Shown here piece by piece: positions 54,139 through 63,711 of a stretch of DNA of 64,000 nucleotides (position 1 is the stretch's first letter; each line of letters begins with the position of its first letter). Source of the stretch: Enterococcus sp. ZJ1622 (GTDB lineage Bacteria; Bacillota; Bacilli; Lactobacillales; Enterococcaceae); assembly GCF_011038845.1 (NCBI RefSeq), contig NZ_JAAKDW010000004.1, positions 177,089 through 241,088 of the forward strand, given 5' to 3'. Made by a program: the position numbers and the translations under genes. The notes below the pieces were generated by a model. That model was not told the origin of the DNA. It did not search any database and saw only the letters and a list, made by a program, of their open reading frames with translations.

Positions 54139-54312
54139 ATGAAAATAACGTTTTTTCACACATTTATTTCTTTATTTTTAAAAAATTTTGTTATTTTACT
54201 ACATATTTATTTATTTTTTCTTATTTGTTTGCTGATTTATGTATTGTTGATAACATTATTTCTTATTTTTTATTTCATTCGAGCTTTTTTGGGACATAAA
54301 TTGTTAAAGTAG
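54139..54312 (+). CDS. Possible very hydrophobic small membrane peptide
   Basis: 57 codons from ATG 54139: MKITFFHTFISLFLKNFVIL then almost pure hydrophobic sequence ending FIRAFLGHKLLK. AAAGGA directly abuts the ATG, which is too close for a normal RBS. AT-rich DNA easily yields such Phe/Leu/Ile runs by chance, so this may not be a gene. It lies downstream of the 53.8 kb promoter. Confidence 0.25.
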   Translation: MKITFFHTFISLFLKNFVILLHIYLFFLICLLIYVLLITLFLIFYFIRAFLGHKLLK

Positions 54313-54418
54313 CGTACAAAACAAGCTGATCAATAGAACTTAATGAGAATATGAACTTATAAATGAAATTAAAGAGAGGAAGTGGAGCGGGATTTTCATG
54401 TAAAAATCATTTTAGTGC

Positions 54419-55876
54419 ATGCCCGAAAATATGGAAAATCAAATCAGTTTACTTGAGAAAACATCAGAGAGGCACATGAAACTAGTGATGCTGCTAAGCA
54501 ATGAATCACTAGCTATCGAAAAATTAGAAAATAAAATAAGCTTCACAAAAAAAACGATCCTAGCAGATATCACCGCATTCAATTATTCTTATGCTCCCGC
54601 ATTTATTGACAGCAGCAATCTCCAAAGTATCACGCTAACGATACCTAATGAACTGAATGTAGAAACAATCGTTCTAAGTATTTTAAGACACTCCGTACAC
54701 ATCAAGATATTAGTCGCTATCTTTATAGAAGAACCGACGATTGACAGACTGGCAAAACAGTTCTACCTAAGTAAATCTAGTATCCGAAGAATGATCAATC
54801 ATATCAATGATTATTTTTTTGTTCAAGAGCTGCCTTTTGCGATACAGCTTTCTTCAAAGCTCCAGATCAAAGGAGAAGAAAGTCAGATTCGCCATTATTT
54901 TTGCAGTATCTTCCGCAAATTATATGAACCGACACAACTGCCAGATTTTCATATCCTTTTCGTTGTAGTAAAACGATATTTAAAAAAATATGGGATGTTC
55001 GAGAAAACAAGTACATATGAGCTCATTTATTTTGTTTTTTTTCTTTTCACAACGATCATCCGGTCGGGAAATAACCATCACGCGATTGAAAAAATGAGCT
55101 CGAATGTAGGATATTCTCATGCTGTCAGCGTTTTTTTTGATATTTTGAAAAAAAACACGGTCTTTTGTTCTGCCATGCAAAAATCCTATCAATTTTCCGT
55201 AACAGAACATACCGTGACTGATCTACTGTGTGATCTTCCCCTTGCCTTCTTTTGCGAGTCCTCCTCTAGTAAACAAGAGGACACAAGGAAATTGAATGTA
55301 TTGGTCGATCGTTTTTATACTTCTATGGGTGTCAATGCTTCTTTAACCAGTGAACAATTGCAGGAACTGAATTTCTTTATTGGTATCAATAAGAAAAAAA
55401 GCCAGTTCAAGACCTCTTATGTAAAAAATTTTTTTGTATTACTTTTGAAAAACTATCCTTCAATCGTTTCATACTATGAACAAGCCCTAGTATATGCAGC
55501 TTTTGATTCTGTATTAGAAAACAAACGGTTATATGAAGAACTTTTACTGGAATTGATCATCGTCTCACCTGAATTGTTAAATCAGGTGATTCCGAGACCG
55601 AAGAAATACACGATTCTGATCCTCTCTTATCAGGAAAAGAAAACTTGTTCATTGTATAAGCAATGGTTGAACAAAAAATATCCTTCACTTACTACGATCG
55701 ATACGTATCAAAAGAGTATTTTGGATCTAGATTACTCCTTGATCAATCAATATGATCTTGTCCTGTCTGAGGTCGGATTGGATCAAAAAAAGCTGACTAC
55801 TGACTACATCAAAATCTCGAAATTCCCGACTCCGTCTTTTTGGAAAAATATCGAATCAATCCTGTTGATGGAATAA
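54419..55876 (+). CDS. Mga-like transcriptional regulator, paralogue of the 52250 gene
   Basis: 485 residues with the same layout as the minus-strand regulator: HTH near 35-55 (AIEKLENKISFTKKTILADI), Mga HTH near 105-140 (TIDRLAKQFYLSKSSIRRMINHINDYF), helical core and an EIIB-like end (TILILSYQEKKTCSLYKQWL). Both end in a similar motif (I.K.PT..FW.N.E..L). No good RBS precedes ATG 54419 (nearest G-rich string about 20 nt upstream), so the true start may differ. It is a likely regulator of the shared promoter block, which also lies upstream of this gene. Followed by a terminator at 55885. Confidence 0.85.
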   Translation: MPENMENQISLLEKTSERHMKLVMLLSNESLAIEKLENKISFTKKTILADITAFNYSYAPAFIDSSNLQSITLTIPNELNVETIVLSILRHSVHIKILVAIFIEEPTIDRLAKQFYLSKSSIRRMINHINDYFFVQELPFAIQLSSKLQIKGEESQIRHYFCSIFRKLYEPTQLPDFHILFVVVKRYLKKYGMFEKTSTYELIYFVFFLFTTIIRSGNNHHAIEKMSSNVGYSHAVSVFFDILKKNTVFCSAMQKSYQFSVTEHTVTDLLCDLPLAFFCESSSSKQEDTRKLNVLVDRFYTSMGVNASLTSEQLQELNFFIGINKKKSQFKTSYVKNFFVLLLKNYPSIVSYYEQALVYAAFDSVLENKRLYEELLLELIIVSPELLNQVIPRPKKYTILILSYQEKKTCSLYKQWLNKKYPSLTTIDTYQKSILDLDYSLINQYDLVLSEVGLDQKKLTTDYIKISKFPTPSFWKNIESILLME

Positions 55877-55884
55877 ATGAAAAA

Positions 55885-55925
55885 ACAGGAGGATCAGACA
55901 ACATGTCCGACCTCCTGTATTTTTA
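55885..55925 (+). terminator. Terminator of the plus-strand Mga-like gene
   Basis: ACAGGAGG and CCTCCTGT arms, with inner AGAC/GTC pairing, then ATTTTTAG; 9 nt after the stop codon. Confidence 0.75.
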
Positions 55926-55929
55926 GTTT

Positions 55930-56118
55930 ATGATTCGTTATTTGATATGAAACAGCTTGTTCATAACCTCTGATTCAAGGTGTTCCAACTAATAAGCTCA
56001 CAAACGGTGTTCTCCTACCAACTCCTCGGGCACAAGTCACAATATTCATCAAACATGAGAAGCTGTTTTTTGAAATTGTTCCTTGTGCCTCAGAGTTAAA
56101 CGGCAGGTTCACAACCTC
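55930..56118 (-). repeat. Intergenic repeat, copy 5 plus a partial sixth copy
   Basis: On the minus strand GAGGTTGTGAACCTGCCG begins directly after the gor stop codon (56118). It continues with ACAGCTTCTCATG and GAGTTGGTAGGAG and ends ACACCGTTTGTGAG at about 55997. A second start, GAGGTTATGAACAAGCTG, lies at about 55977-55960 and the copy fades before the terminator. Same family as the repeats at 14 and 31.9 kb, in the opposite orientation. Confidence 0.7.
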
Positions 56119-57465
56119 TTATCTCATCGTTACAAATTCTTCTGCTCCAGTTGGATGGATAGCTACGGTATTGTCAAAGTCTTCTTTTGTCGCACCCATT
56201 TTGATCGCAACAGCAAAACCTTGAAGCATTTCATCTACACCGACACCAATTGCATGGAGACCGACGATTTTTTCTTCTTTCCCTACGCAGATAAGTTTCA
56301 TTTCACATTTTTGACGATAGTCATTCAATGCGAAATACATCGGTGTAAACCGCGAGCGGTAAACTTTGACTTCACTCTCTCCATATTTTTCCAATGCTTC
56401 TTCTTCTGTCAGACCGATCGTTGCAATTGGCGGATGGGTAAAGATCACCGTTGGTACTAGATTGTAATCTAGATGTGCGTCTTTCTTTCCGTTAAACAAA
56501 CGTTCAGATAATCGACGACCTGCAGCGATGGCTACAGGAGTCAGATCAAGTTTCCCGATGACATCACCGATAGCAAAAATATGTTCATCGGTCGTGTTTT
56601 GATATTTGTCTACTTTGACAAATCCTTTTTCAGTCAATTCCACTTGTGTATTTTCTAAGCCGAGGTTCTCAGTATTCGGTACTCGACCGCCGGCAAACAG
56701 TACGCAGTCCCCGCTCAAGCTTTCACCATTTTCAAATAATACGGTATATCCGTCACCATTTTTGATGATTTCTTTTGCCACATGATGCGCATAAGTATGG
56801 ATTCCTGCTTCCTGATACATTTGGATCAAATTGTCCGACAACATTTTATCAAATGTGCGCAGTGGTCTTTCTTTGCGGTATGCCCACATGACTTCGCTTC
56901 CTAATCCACGAAAGACACCGGAAAGTTCTGCAGCGATATAGCCCGCACCTAAGACGATCGCCCGTTTTGGTAATTCTGTCAGTTCAAAAAAACCGTTAGA
57001 ATCGATTGCGTACTCGCCGCCAGGGATATTCATCTTACTTACACGACCACCTGTCGCAATCAGGATCTTGGGAGCATGATACGTTTCATCGTTGACTTTC
57101 ACTGTCTGGCTGTCAACAAATGTGGCATAGCCTTTCACTGCTTCTACATGGTTGCTGTCTAAGCCTCTTTGATAAGCGCCGTGTAGAAAATCGATGTATT
57201 TTTCACGTCTTGCGACTAATTCTGCAAAGTCTACGTTTTTTATGTCTGCTTGGATGCCATAGCTTGGTGCATCTCTTTCAATCGTTTCTAAGATCGTACT
57301 TGCCTGCCACATCACTTTTTTAGGTACGCAGCCGACATTGACACATGTTCCGCCAAGCTCATTGGCTTCGATCAATAAAACTTTAGCTCCGTGCATCCCT
57401 GCACGATTTGCAGAAGCAATCCCGCCAGAACCTCCGCCAATTACGATATAATCATAAGTCTTCAT
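56119..57465 (-). CDS. gor: Glutathione-disulfide reductase
   Basis: NADPH-dependent FAD enzyme restoring reduced glutathione. 448 residues from ATG 57465 ([20 protein letters not shown]), with GAGGAGG 6 nt upstream. Redox-active disulfide [13 protein letters not shown] near 40-50, NADPH-site motif [19 protein letters not shown] near 170, [16 protein letters not shown] motif [22 protein letters not shown] and the C-terminal catalytic [14 protein letters not shown] with its His-Pro pair. Complete. It appears monocistronic; a repeat element abuts its stop codon. Confidence 0.94.
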   Translation of the reverse strand: MKTYDYIVIGGGSGGIASANRAGMHGAKVLLIEANELGGTCVNVGCVPKKVMWQASTILETIERDAPSYGIQADIKNVDFAELVARREKYIDFLHGAYQRGLDSNHVEAVKGYATFVDSQTVKVNDETYHAPKILIATGGRVSKMNIPGGEYAIDSNGFFELTELPKRAIVLGAGYIAAELSGVFRGLGSEVMWAYRKERPLRTFDKMLSDNLIQMYQEAGIHTYAHHVAKEIIKNGDGYTVLFENGESLSGDCVLFAGGRVPNTENLGLENTQVELTEKGFVKVDKYQNTTDEHIFAIGDVIGKLDLTPVAIAAGRRLSERLFNGKKDAHLDYNLVPTVIFTHPPIATIGLTEEEALEKYGESEVKVYRSRFTPMYFALNDYRQKCEMKLICVGKEEKIVGLHAIGVGVDEMLQGFAVAIKMGATKEDFDNTVAIHPTGAEEFVTMR

Positions 57466-57591
57466 GTTGTTCCTCCTCATTCAAGGGTTAGGTTGGAATT
57501 AATTTAACGACCCTTTTTCTACAGAAAACAAGTGTAACACTTTTCACGAAATATGTGCGCTTAGATGCTTGTCATGCGCGTTACTAACGCT

Positions 57592-58833
57592 TTACTTTCT
57601 CTTACGGATCATATCTCCTGGTTTCACTGGATGAGCCACAGGCATACTCAGAAGCATCATCGGATTTGGTGCACGATCGATTGATTCGCCTTCTTCGTTG
57701 TACATCACTTCTACTGGTTGACTGAAGTGAGTGAATCCTGGTCCGTAAAATTCGATCTCGTCTCCTACTGAGAAAAGATTTCTTTGACGGATCGTTGCTA
57801 CTTGTGTTTTTTCATCATAAGAAAGAACTTCCCCAACGAATTTATAGACAGGGATCTTACGTCTTTCTCCAAACAGCTGCTCATTTTCCGTCGGTGTTTC
57901 GTAGTAAAAACCAGTCGCTAATTCACGCTGTGCGACTTTCCATAATTCATCGATCCATTCTTGTTTGCATACATAGTTTTCAGGATCTTCCATGTAGCTG
58001 TCTACTGCTGCTTTGTACACATTCGAGACAGTCGAGACATAGTGGATGGATTTCATCCTTCCTTCGATCTTGAAGCTGTCCACGCCATTTTCGATCAATT
58101 CTGGGATATGTTCGATCATCGACATATCTACTGCACTCATCGAAAATGCTTCTTCTACTTCGCCATTATCCGTTAAACTATTGCGTTCCTGTCCGAATGG
58201 CATATCGAATAGACCATATTTCCAACGGCAGGATTGGGAACAGCCTCCTCGGTTGGCATCACGCATGGACATATGATTAGATAATGTACAACGCCCGGAA
58301 TAAGAAATACACATCGCACCATGGATGAACGCTTCGATCTCAATGTCTGTATTCTTTCGGATCTCCGCTACTTCTTCCATAGAGACTTCACGAGCTAAGA
58401 CGACCCGTTCCAAACCTTCTTCTTTCCAGAATTCAAGTGTTTCGTAATTTGTTGCTGAAGCTTGTGTAGACAAATGGATCGGTAGTCCTGGCGCTGCCGT
58501 TGCACAAATCTCGATTAGTGCTGGATCAGAAACGATGACCGCAGAGATCCCGACATCCCGTAAACTGCGGAAGAATTCTCCGGCTCCTTCTTCGTTTCCT
58601 TCATGCGTGACCATATTGGCTGCGACATAGACTTTTGCATCATGTTCCTTTGCAAAGGCAACCCCTTCTGCCATTTCTTCGTAGGTGAAGTTTCCGGCAC
58701 GGCTTCTCAAACCGTACGCATTCCCTCCGATATAAACAGCATCTGCCCCATAATGGATCGCTGTTTTCAATTTTTCCAGTGTCCCAGCTGGAGCTAAGAC
58801 TTCTGGACGTTTCAATTTTCTTTTTGTTGTCAT
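57592..58833 (-). CDS. trhP2: U32-family protein TrhP2-like (tRNA U34 5-hydroxylation)
   Basis: 413 residues, annotated in older genomes as collagenase-like U32 peptidase. Members named TrhP in bacteria make 5-hydroxyuridine at tRNA position 34, with prephenate as cofactor source. Motifs: KRPEVLAPAGTLEKLKTAIHYGADAVYIGG, EIEAFIHGAMCISYSGRCTLSNHMSMRDANRGGCSQSCRW with the Cys cluster expected to hold an Fe-S centre, and FKIEGRMKSIHYVSTV. The C-terminal domain (about 330-413) is a beta barrel. It follows the smaller U32 gene by 14 nt; the pair corresponds to B. subtilis yrrN-yrrO. The role is from family knowledge. Confidence 0.85.
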   Translation of the reverse strand: MTTKRKLKRPEVLAPAGTLEKLKTAIHYGADAVYIGGNAYGLRSRAGNFTYEEMAEGVAFAKEHDAKVYVAANMVTHEGNEEGAGEFFRSLRDVGISAVIVSDPALIEICATAAPGLPIHLSTQASATNYETLEFWKEEGLERVVLAREVSMEEVAEIRKNTDIEIEAFIHGAMCISYSGRCTLSNHMSMRDANRGGCSQSCRWKYGLFDMPFGQERNSLTDNGEVEEAFSMSAVDMSMIEHIPELIENGVDSFKIEGRMKSIHYVSTVSNVYKAAVDSYMEDPENYVCKQEWIDELWKVAQRELATGFYYETPTENEQLFGERRKIPVYKFVGEVLSYDEKTQVATIRQRNLFSVGDEIEFYGPGFTHFSQPVEVMYNEEGESIDRAPNPMMLLSMPVAHPVKPGDMIRKRK

Positions 58834-58847
58834 TTTGTCATTACTCC

Positions 58848-59771
58848 TTACTTGATCGATGCAGGGTCGATGTAAAAGAATCCTGTATCTAATTCCCGAT
58901 TTTTTGGATGCAACGCACTGATTTTTGCCGACCGTTCCGTGGCTGCTTCTTCATTCCAAGTCCCGGCGTTCAACTGTTCTCTTGCTTCCACGAACAGCTT
59001 AACGATTTCGACAAAATTTTTGCCTGGCGTGAACAAGCCGTCCAGTTTCCATGTACGATAGTTGTGTGCATACAGCTCTCCCAGTTCTTTTGACAGATCA
59101 AGGTCGTTGCTTGCAAAGATATGCGTACCATGAAGGTCTTCATAGATAGAATAATGTGTGTCTTCTTTTTTCGGTTCAGAAATAAAGAGACCTCTTTCAC
59201 GATCTTTTTGTTCTTCTTGTTTCGTGAAGTTATAATAATTCTGTAATAGCGGACGCTTGGATTGATGGATGCATGTAGCCCCGTACACAAGCACCTCCAC
59301 AGGAATGGTCAATTTTTCTTCCATTTCCTTCATTTCATCGAAAGGAACTTCACGAGCTAAGACGGCGCCTGCCGCTCCTTTTTTTGCCCAGAAATTGATT
59401 TGACGAGCGCTAGTAACAAGTGTTTCAGCGTCATAAATATATGGGATACGCAATTCTGGATTTTTTTTCATTGTATAAATGATACCGGTGTCGCCAACAG
59501 TAATGACATCAACGTTTATTTCCTTTAAAAATCGAAGGTATTCTGGTACTTGTTTCATTTTTTCCGGATGGATAATCCCGTTTACAGCGATATTTGCTTT
59601 TTTGCCGTGAGCATGCGCTAATTCTACTAGTCGTCTTTGCTCATCTCGTGTAAATGAAGCTGGTAAACGCAGTCCGAAAAGTTCTTCGCCGAAATAAAGC
59701 GTATCTACGCCAGCGGCTAATAATTCTTCTGCTTGTTCAAAAGATTCTACTGTGGTTATGAGTTCGATCAT
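58848..59771 (-). CDS. trhP1: U32-family protein TrhP1-like
   Basis: 307 residues beginning MIELITTVESFEQAEELLAAGVDTLYFGEELFGLR. It has the same TIM-barrel start as the next gene but only part of the Cys motif (VEVLVYGATCIHQSKRPLLQNYY), as in B. subtilis YrrN. Co-transcribed with the larger partner; they probably act together in forming 5-hydroxyuridine at tRNA wobble positions. RBS GGAGG. The ascription to tRNA hydroxylation rather than proteolysis rests on recent work on the family, not on anything unique in this sequence. Confidence 0.8.
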   Translation of the reverse strand: MIELITTVESFEQAEELLAAGVDTLYFGEELFGLRLPASFTRDEQRRLVELAHAHGKKANIAVNGIIHPEKMKQVPEYLRFLKEINVDVITVGDTGIIYTMKKNPELRIPYIYDAETLVTSARQINFWAKKGAAGAVLAREVPFDEMKEMEEKLTIPVEVLVYGATCIHQSKRPLLQNYYNFTKQEEQKDRERGLFISEPKKEDTHYSIYEDLHGTHIFASNDLDLSKELGELYAHNYRTWKLDGLFTPGKNFVEIVKLFVEAREQLNAGTWNEEAATERSAKISALHPKNRELDTGFFYIDPASIK

Positions 59772-59876
59772 GTTTTCCTCCTCCTACAACCCCATAATAG
59801 TAGCATAGCTCTAAAAACTTTCCAATAGTCCTTTTATTTAAAGTTGGATTTTTGAAAAAAATTCACAAGTAAAAAT

Positions 59877-59913
59877 AAAAAAAGCACTGCGACAGAAACC
59901 TGTCACAGTACTT
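59877..59913 (-). terminator. Terminator of the ctsR-clpC operon
   Basis: Minus strand AAGTACTGTGACAG / CTGTCGCAGTGCTT followed by TTTTTTT, 20 nt after the clpC stop. Confidence 0.85.
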
Positions 59914-59932
59914 GATGATTGTTTTTTAGAAA

Positions 59933-62425
59933 TTAACTAACCGGTAATACCGTCTTTGCTTTTTTTGGCTTCCGAACATTCAATGTGATTTTTCCTTTTG
60001 AAGCGCCCATCGTTACTTGATCTCCTAAGCGGATTTCTCCGCCTAACAAAGCCTCACTCAGCCGATCCTCGATTTCCTTTTGCAACGCCCGGCGAATTGG
60101 TCGCGCACCGTATTCAGGGTCAAATCCGGCTTTTCCGATCACGTCAATAGCTGCTTGAGTGATTTTCACCTGTACATCTTGCTCTTTCAGGCGTTTCACG
60201 ATTGCTTTGCTCATGATTTTGACAATTGTATGGATTTCTTCTTTACTCAATGAATGGAATACGACAGTCTCATCAATACGGTTCAAGAATTCTGGTCGGA
60301 AGGCTTTTTTCAATTCTTCCAAGATCCGTTTTTGCATCGCTTTGTGGTCTTTCGTCACGTCTTGTACGTTGAAACCAACATTTTTCTCTTCACGAATCTG
60401 TGTCGCTCCGATATTCGATGTCATGATCAAAATCGTATTTCTAAAGTCCACTTTTCTTCCTTTAGCATCCGTTAAGTGCCCATCATCCAACACTTGCAAC
60501 AGTAGATTGAAAACATCTGGGTGGGCTTTTTCGACTTCATCTAACAAAATCACGGAATAAGGTTTCTGACGAATTTTTTCGGTCAGTTGTCCACCTTCAT
60601 CATATCCGACATACCCTGGAGGAGACCCGATCAGCCGACTCGTGCTGTATTTTTCCATGAATTCAGACATATCAACGCGGATCAACGCATCTTCGCTTCC
60701 GAACATCACTTCAGATAAAGCTTTGGCTAGTTCTGTTTTCCCTACCCCAGTTGGTCCAAGGAACATAAATGAACCGATTGGACGGTCTGGGTCTTTCAAA
60801 CCGCTTCTTGCTCGGCGAATCGCTCGTGATACAGCTTTTACCGCTTCATCTTGACCGACTACACGCTCATGCAGCAAACCTTCCAGTTCCAGTAGGCGTT
60901 CGCTTTCTTTCTTCTCCAGCTGCTGTAAAGGCACACCAGTCCATTCAGACACAACTATTGCTACATCTTCTTCCGTTACACGATCTGCATAACCATTTTC
61001 GTGCTTCGTTTCTAACGTTAAAAGTTTTTCTAATTTCTTCTGCAGATTTTTTTCTTGTCGGCGTAATTGCGCCGCTGCTTCAAAATCTTGTTTTTGGATT
61101 GCTTGTTCTTTTTCTTCGACAAGTTGGTGTATCTCTAGTTTGACCACTGCCGATTCCGTTAAATCATCTGTTTGGTCTAAGCGGACTTTTGCAGCTGATT
61201 CATCGATCAAATCGATGGCTTTGTCCGGTAACTGTCTGGAAGTGATGTAACGTACAGAAAGACTGACTGCTGCTCTAACAGCCTCATCTGTAATCTCTAC
61301 GCCATGATGCTCTTCGTATCTTGATCGTAGCCCACGCAAAATCTCTTCTGCTTCTTCAGGGGTCGGTTCATCTACTTGGATACGTGCAAAACGTCTTTCC
61401 AGCGCTGAATCTTTCTCGATGTATTTTTGATATTCGTCTAAGGTCGTAGCACCGATTGTTTGCAGCTCACCACGAGCCAAAGCAGGTTTCAGTATATTGG
61501 ATGCATCAATCGCGCCTTCTGCTCCACCTGCGCCGATCAGTGTGTGCAATTCATCGATGAACAAGATTACTTGTCCGTCGTGATAGATTTCATCAATGAC
61601 TTTTTTCATTCGGTCTTCGAATTCACCGCGGTATTTCGTTCCTGCGACTAAAGAACCCATATCTAGCATCATCAGTCGTTTTTCTTGCATGTCTTCTGGT
61701 ACTTCGCCAAGAATGATTTTTTGTGCCAGACCTTCAGCAATCGCCGTTTTACCTACACCGGGCTCACCTACGAGAACAGGATTGTTTTTTGTCCGTCGGC
61801 TCAAAATCTGGATCAGACGTTTCACTTCTCTTGAACGTCCTACAACTGGATCAAGCTTGTCTTCTCTAGCAAGCTTGGTCAGATCTCTTGCAAGAGAATC
61901 CAGAGTTGGTGTTCCTTTGACTGATTGGCGTTTTTCTTGCGGATTTCTTCTTCGACCCGCACTATTTCCAGGTGCCTCGTTGTTGAGACCCATTTTTCGT
62001 TTCAATACTTGACGAACTTTAGCAAGGCTGATCCCAAGATTGATAATGATTCGAGTAGCCATGATACTTTCGTCTTTCAAGAGGCTCAGTAAAATATGCT
62101 CCGTTCCGATTTTTTGATTACCGGTTTTCTTTACTTCACTGCTTGCTAGCGCAAATATTTGTTTCATGCGTGGTGAGTACGGAAGATAAGCTCCTTTGGG
62201 ATAAGAACGGACACCGCCATAACCAATTAAATGTTCGATCTCCTCATAAATATCTGTTTCATTCAAATCCATTTCACGTAACACTTTGCCAGCAATCCCA
62301 TTCGGTTCAATTACCAAAGCCAACAAAACATGCTCTGAACTGATTGATTGATGTTTCAATCTCTTTGCTTCTTCTTGTGCAATCTCCAAGACTGCTTGTG
62401 CTCTTTCAGTAAAAAGTTCTTCCAT
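59933..62425 (-). CDS. clpC: ATP-dependent Clp protease ATP-binding subunit ClpC
   Basis: 830-residue HSP100 unfoldase that feeds proteins to ClpP. N-terminal Clp_N double repeat (1-145), first AAA+ module with GEPGVGKT (near 217) and [16 protein letters not shown], a middle coiled coil (about 410-470) typical of ClpC rather than ClpE, second AAA+ module with [12 protein letters not shown] (near 555), [14 protein letters not shown] and [13 protein letters not shown], and a C-terminal D2-small domain. It begins 6 nt after ctsR. mcsA and mcsB are absent, as usual in Lactobacillales. Confidence 0.97.
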   Translation of the reverse strand: MEELFTERAQAVLEIAQEEAKRLKHQSISSEHVLLALVIEPNGIAGKVLREMDLNETDIYEEIEHLIGYGGVRSYPKGAYLPYSPRMKQIFALASSEVKKTGNQKIGTEHILLSLLKDESIMATRIIINLGISLAKVRQVLKRKMGLNNEAPGNSAGRRRNPQEKRQSVKGTPTLDSLARDLTKLAREDKLDPVVGRSREVKRLIQILSRRTKNNPVLVGEPGVGKTAIAEGLAQKIILGEVPEDMQEKRLMMLDMGSLVAGTKYRGEFEDRMKKVIDEIYHDGQVILFIDELHTLIGAGGAEGAIDASNILKPALARGELQTIGATTLDEYQKYIEKDSALERRFARIQVDEPTPEEAEEILRGLRSRYEEHHGVEITDEAVRAAVSLSVRYITSRQLPDKAIDLIDESAAKVRLDQTDDLTESAVVKLEIHQLVEEKEQAIQKQDFEAAAQLRRQEKNLQKKLEKLLTLETKHENGYADRVTEEDVAIVVSEWTGVPLQQLEKKESERLLELEGLLHERVVGQDEAVKAVSRAIRRARSGLKDPDRPIGSFMFLGPTGVGKTELAKALSEVMFGSEDALIRVDMSEFMEKYSTSRLIGSPPGYVGYDEGGQLTEKIRQKPYSVILLDEVEKAHPDVFNLLLQVLDDGHLTDAKGRKVDFRNTILIMTSNIGATQIREEKNVGFNVQDVTKDHKAMQKRILEELKKAFRPEFLNRIDETVVFHSLSKEEIHTIVKIMSKAIVKRLKEQDVQVKITQAAIDVIGKAGFDPEYGARPIRRALQKEIEDRLSEALLGGEIRLGDQVTMGASKGKITLNVRKPKKAKTVLPVS

Positions 62426-62431
62426 TCAATT

Positions 62432-62899
62432 TCACTCCCCATCTTCATAACTTAGACGTTCCAAAAATGCTCGAAGGATACGAGCTCGAGTATAGTCTTC
62501 AAATTCATTGAAATTCAACGTGTTTTTAGCAATTGCACTCAACATCAAATTTCCTTCTTTTTTTGTGATGATCTGGTCTTCGTATAATTTTTGAATAATT
62601 GCAAATGCGTTTTTTTCGCTAATCGTCTCATCAAATAACTGATTGATTTGTTCTAGCATATGCTTTTTATCAGAAATTCTCACTTTAGCGATCCTTATAT
62701 AACCGCCACCACCACGTTTGCTTTCTACTAAGTAGCCGCGTTGGATCGTAAAACGGGTATTGATCACGTAATTAATTTGAGAAGGAACGCAGTTAAAGAG
62801 GTCTGCCAGTTCTATCCTTCGAATCTCGATCATTTCACTATTTTCCAAAATCTTCTTTATATATGATTCAATTAAATCCGAGGTATTCTGATGTGCCAT
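62432..62899 (-). CDS. ctsR: Transcriptional repressor CtsR
   Basis: Repressor of class III heat-shock genes (clp family), inactivated at high temperature. About 155 residues from ATG 62899 (MAHQNTSDLIESYIKKIL); AAAGGGA lies 9 nt upstream, whereas the ATG three codons earlier abuts it. HTH with RIELADLFNCVPSQINYVINTRF, then the glycine-rich beta-wing thermosensor VESKRGGGGYIRI. Its own operator lies at 62913-62929, so it is autoregulated together with clpC. Confidence 0.95.
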   Translation of the reverse strand: MAHQNTSDLIESYIKKILENSEMIEIRRIELADLFNCVPSQINYVINTRFTIQRGYLVESKRGGGGYIRIAKVRISDKKHMLEQINQLFDETISEKNAFAIIQKLYEDQIITKKEGNLMLSAIAKNTLNFNEFEDYTRARILRAFLERLSYEDGE

Positions 62900-62912
62900 C
62901 TCATTCATTCCC

Positions 62913-62938
62913 TTTGACTAATATTGACCTTAATTATA
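62913..62938 (-). promoter_or_regulatory. CtsR operator and -10 of the ctsR-clpC promoter
   Basis: On the minus strand GGTCAATATTAGTCAAA is a tandem heptad (GGTCAAT, 3 nt, AGTCAAA), close to the CtsR consensus. It lies just downstream of TATAAT (62938-62933). Binding would block transcription start. Confidence 0.85.
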
Positions 62939-63001
62939 ACGAATTTGATAAAAGAAGGAAAGAAGAACGCTTTTTGTTGAATGAATCCTTTAAGAATCAG
63001 T

Positions 63002-63036
63002 AAACAAAAAAAAATACGGAATACACGATTCCGTAT
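63002..63036 (-). terminator. Terminator of the rRNA/tRNA transcript
   Basis: Minus strand ATACGGAAT / ATTCCGTAT hairpin with 5-nt loop, followed by a long T run (TTTTTTTTT), just past the last tRNA gene. Confidence 0.85.
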
Positions 63037-63039
63037 CGA

Positions 63040-63113
63040 CGCGCCCAAGAGGAGTCGAACCCCTAACCTTTTGATCCGTAGTCAAACACTCTATCCAGTT
63101 GAGCTATGGGCGC
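63040..63113 (-). tRNA. tRNA-Arg (anticodon ACG)
   Basis: Complete cloverleaf; anticodon loop CTACGGA. ACG is normally deaminated to ICG. Acceptor GCGCCCA/TGGGCGC; CCA is not encoded. Identical in sequence to the tRNA at 63266-63339. Confidence 0.95.
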
Positions 63114-63171
63114 ATATTCAATTTATACAAATTATAAGCTAATTCAAAAGAAAAAGCAATAAGAAAAAAAA

Positions 63172-63245
63172 TCGGGAAGACAGGATTCGAACCTGCGACC
63201 CCTTGGTCCCAAACCAAGTGCTCTACCAAGCTGAGCTACTTCCCG
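63172..63245 (-). tRNA. tRNA-Pro (anticodon TGG)
   Basis: Cloverleaf with acceptor CGGGAAG/CTTCCCG, anticodon loop TTTGGGA and T-loop GGTTCGAATCC. It lies between the two identical tRNA-Arg genes. Confidence 0.95.
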
Positions 63246-63265
63246 AAAATAAATAAAAAAGACTA

Positions 63266-63339
63266 CGCGCCCAAGAGGAGTCGAACCCCTAACCTTTTGA
63301 TCCGTAGTCAAACACTCTATCCAGTTGAGCTATGGGCGC
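63266..63339 (-). tRNA. tRNA-Arg (anticodon ACG), second copy
   Basis: Same 74 nt as the copy at 63040-63113. The two copies flank tRNA-Pro as a local duplication. Confidence 0.95.
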
Positions 63340-63348
63340 ATATTATAA

Positions 63349-63434
63349 TGCCGAGGACCGGAATCGAACCGGTACGGTGATCACTCACCGCAGGATTTTA
63401 AGTCCTGTGCGTCTGCCAGTTCCGCCACCCCGGC
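63349..63434 (-). tRNA. tRNA-Leu (anticodon TAA)
   Basis: Class II tRNA of 86 nt with long variable arm; acceptor GCCGGGG, anticodon loop CTTAAAA. Confidence 0.94.
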
Positions 63435-63450
63435 GCGAGTGCTTTGGCAA

Positions 63451-63522
63451 AGCGGAAAACGGGGTTCGAACCCGCGACCCCCACCTTGGCAAGGTGGTGC
63501 TCTACCACTGAGCTATTTCCGC
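63451..63522 (-). tRNA. tRNA-Gly (anticodon GCC)
   Basis: 72 nt; acceptor GCGGAAA, anticodon loop TTGCCAA, T-loop GGTTCGAACCC. Confidence 0.95.
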
Positions 63523-63533
63523 GTGTTTAAAGA

Positions 63534-63606
63534 TGCCGGCTAAAGGATTTGAACCCTCGACCCTCTGATTACAAATCAGATGCTCTACCAACTGAGCTAA
63601 GCCGGC
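63534..63606 (-). tRNA. tRNA-Thr (anticodon TGT)
   Basis: 73 nt; acceptor GCCGGCT, anticodon loop TTTGTAA, T-loop GGTTCAAATCC. Confidence 0.95.
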
Positions 63607-63622
63607 ATATCATTCATAATAA

Positions 63623-63704
63623 TGCGGGTGAAGGGACTTGAACCCCCACGCCGTAAGGCGCTAGATCCTAAATCTAGTGCGTCTGCCAATTCCGCCACAC
63701 CCGC
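63623..63704 (-). tRNA. tRNA-Leu (anticodon TAG)
   Basis: Class II tRNA of 82 nt; acceptor GCGGGTG, anticodon loop TTTAGGA, long variable arm with TTACGGCG. Confidence 0.94.
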
Positions 63705-63711
63705 AAAAATA

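Larger units (their letters stand above)
53678..54418. other. 740-nt AT-rich intergenic region between divergent Mga-like genes
   Basis: Holds the RBS and promoter of the minus-strand regulator, and the clearest plus-strand copy of the shared block at 53751-53807. After that come about 600 nt of very AT-rich sequence leading to the second regulator. A hydrophobic frame at 54139-54312 is the only candidate gene. A short CCTG/CAGG hairpin sits near 54007-54022. Confidence 0.6.

Noticed and set aside
37582..55876. Interpretation as an integrative conjugative element
   Set aside because: No relaxase, integrase, replication or excision gene, no flanking direct repeats that I can see, and the adjacent tRNA cluster is 7 kb away with intact tRNAs. 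Not excluded as an old, immobilised element.
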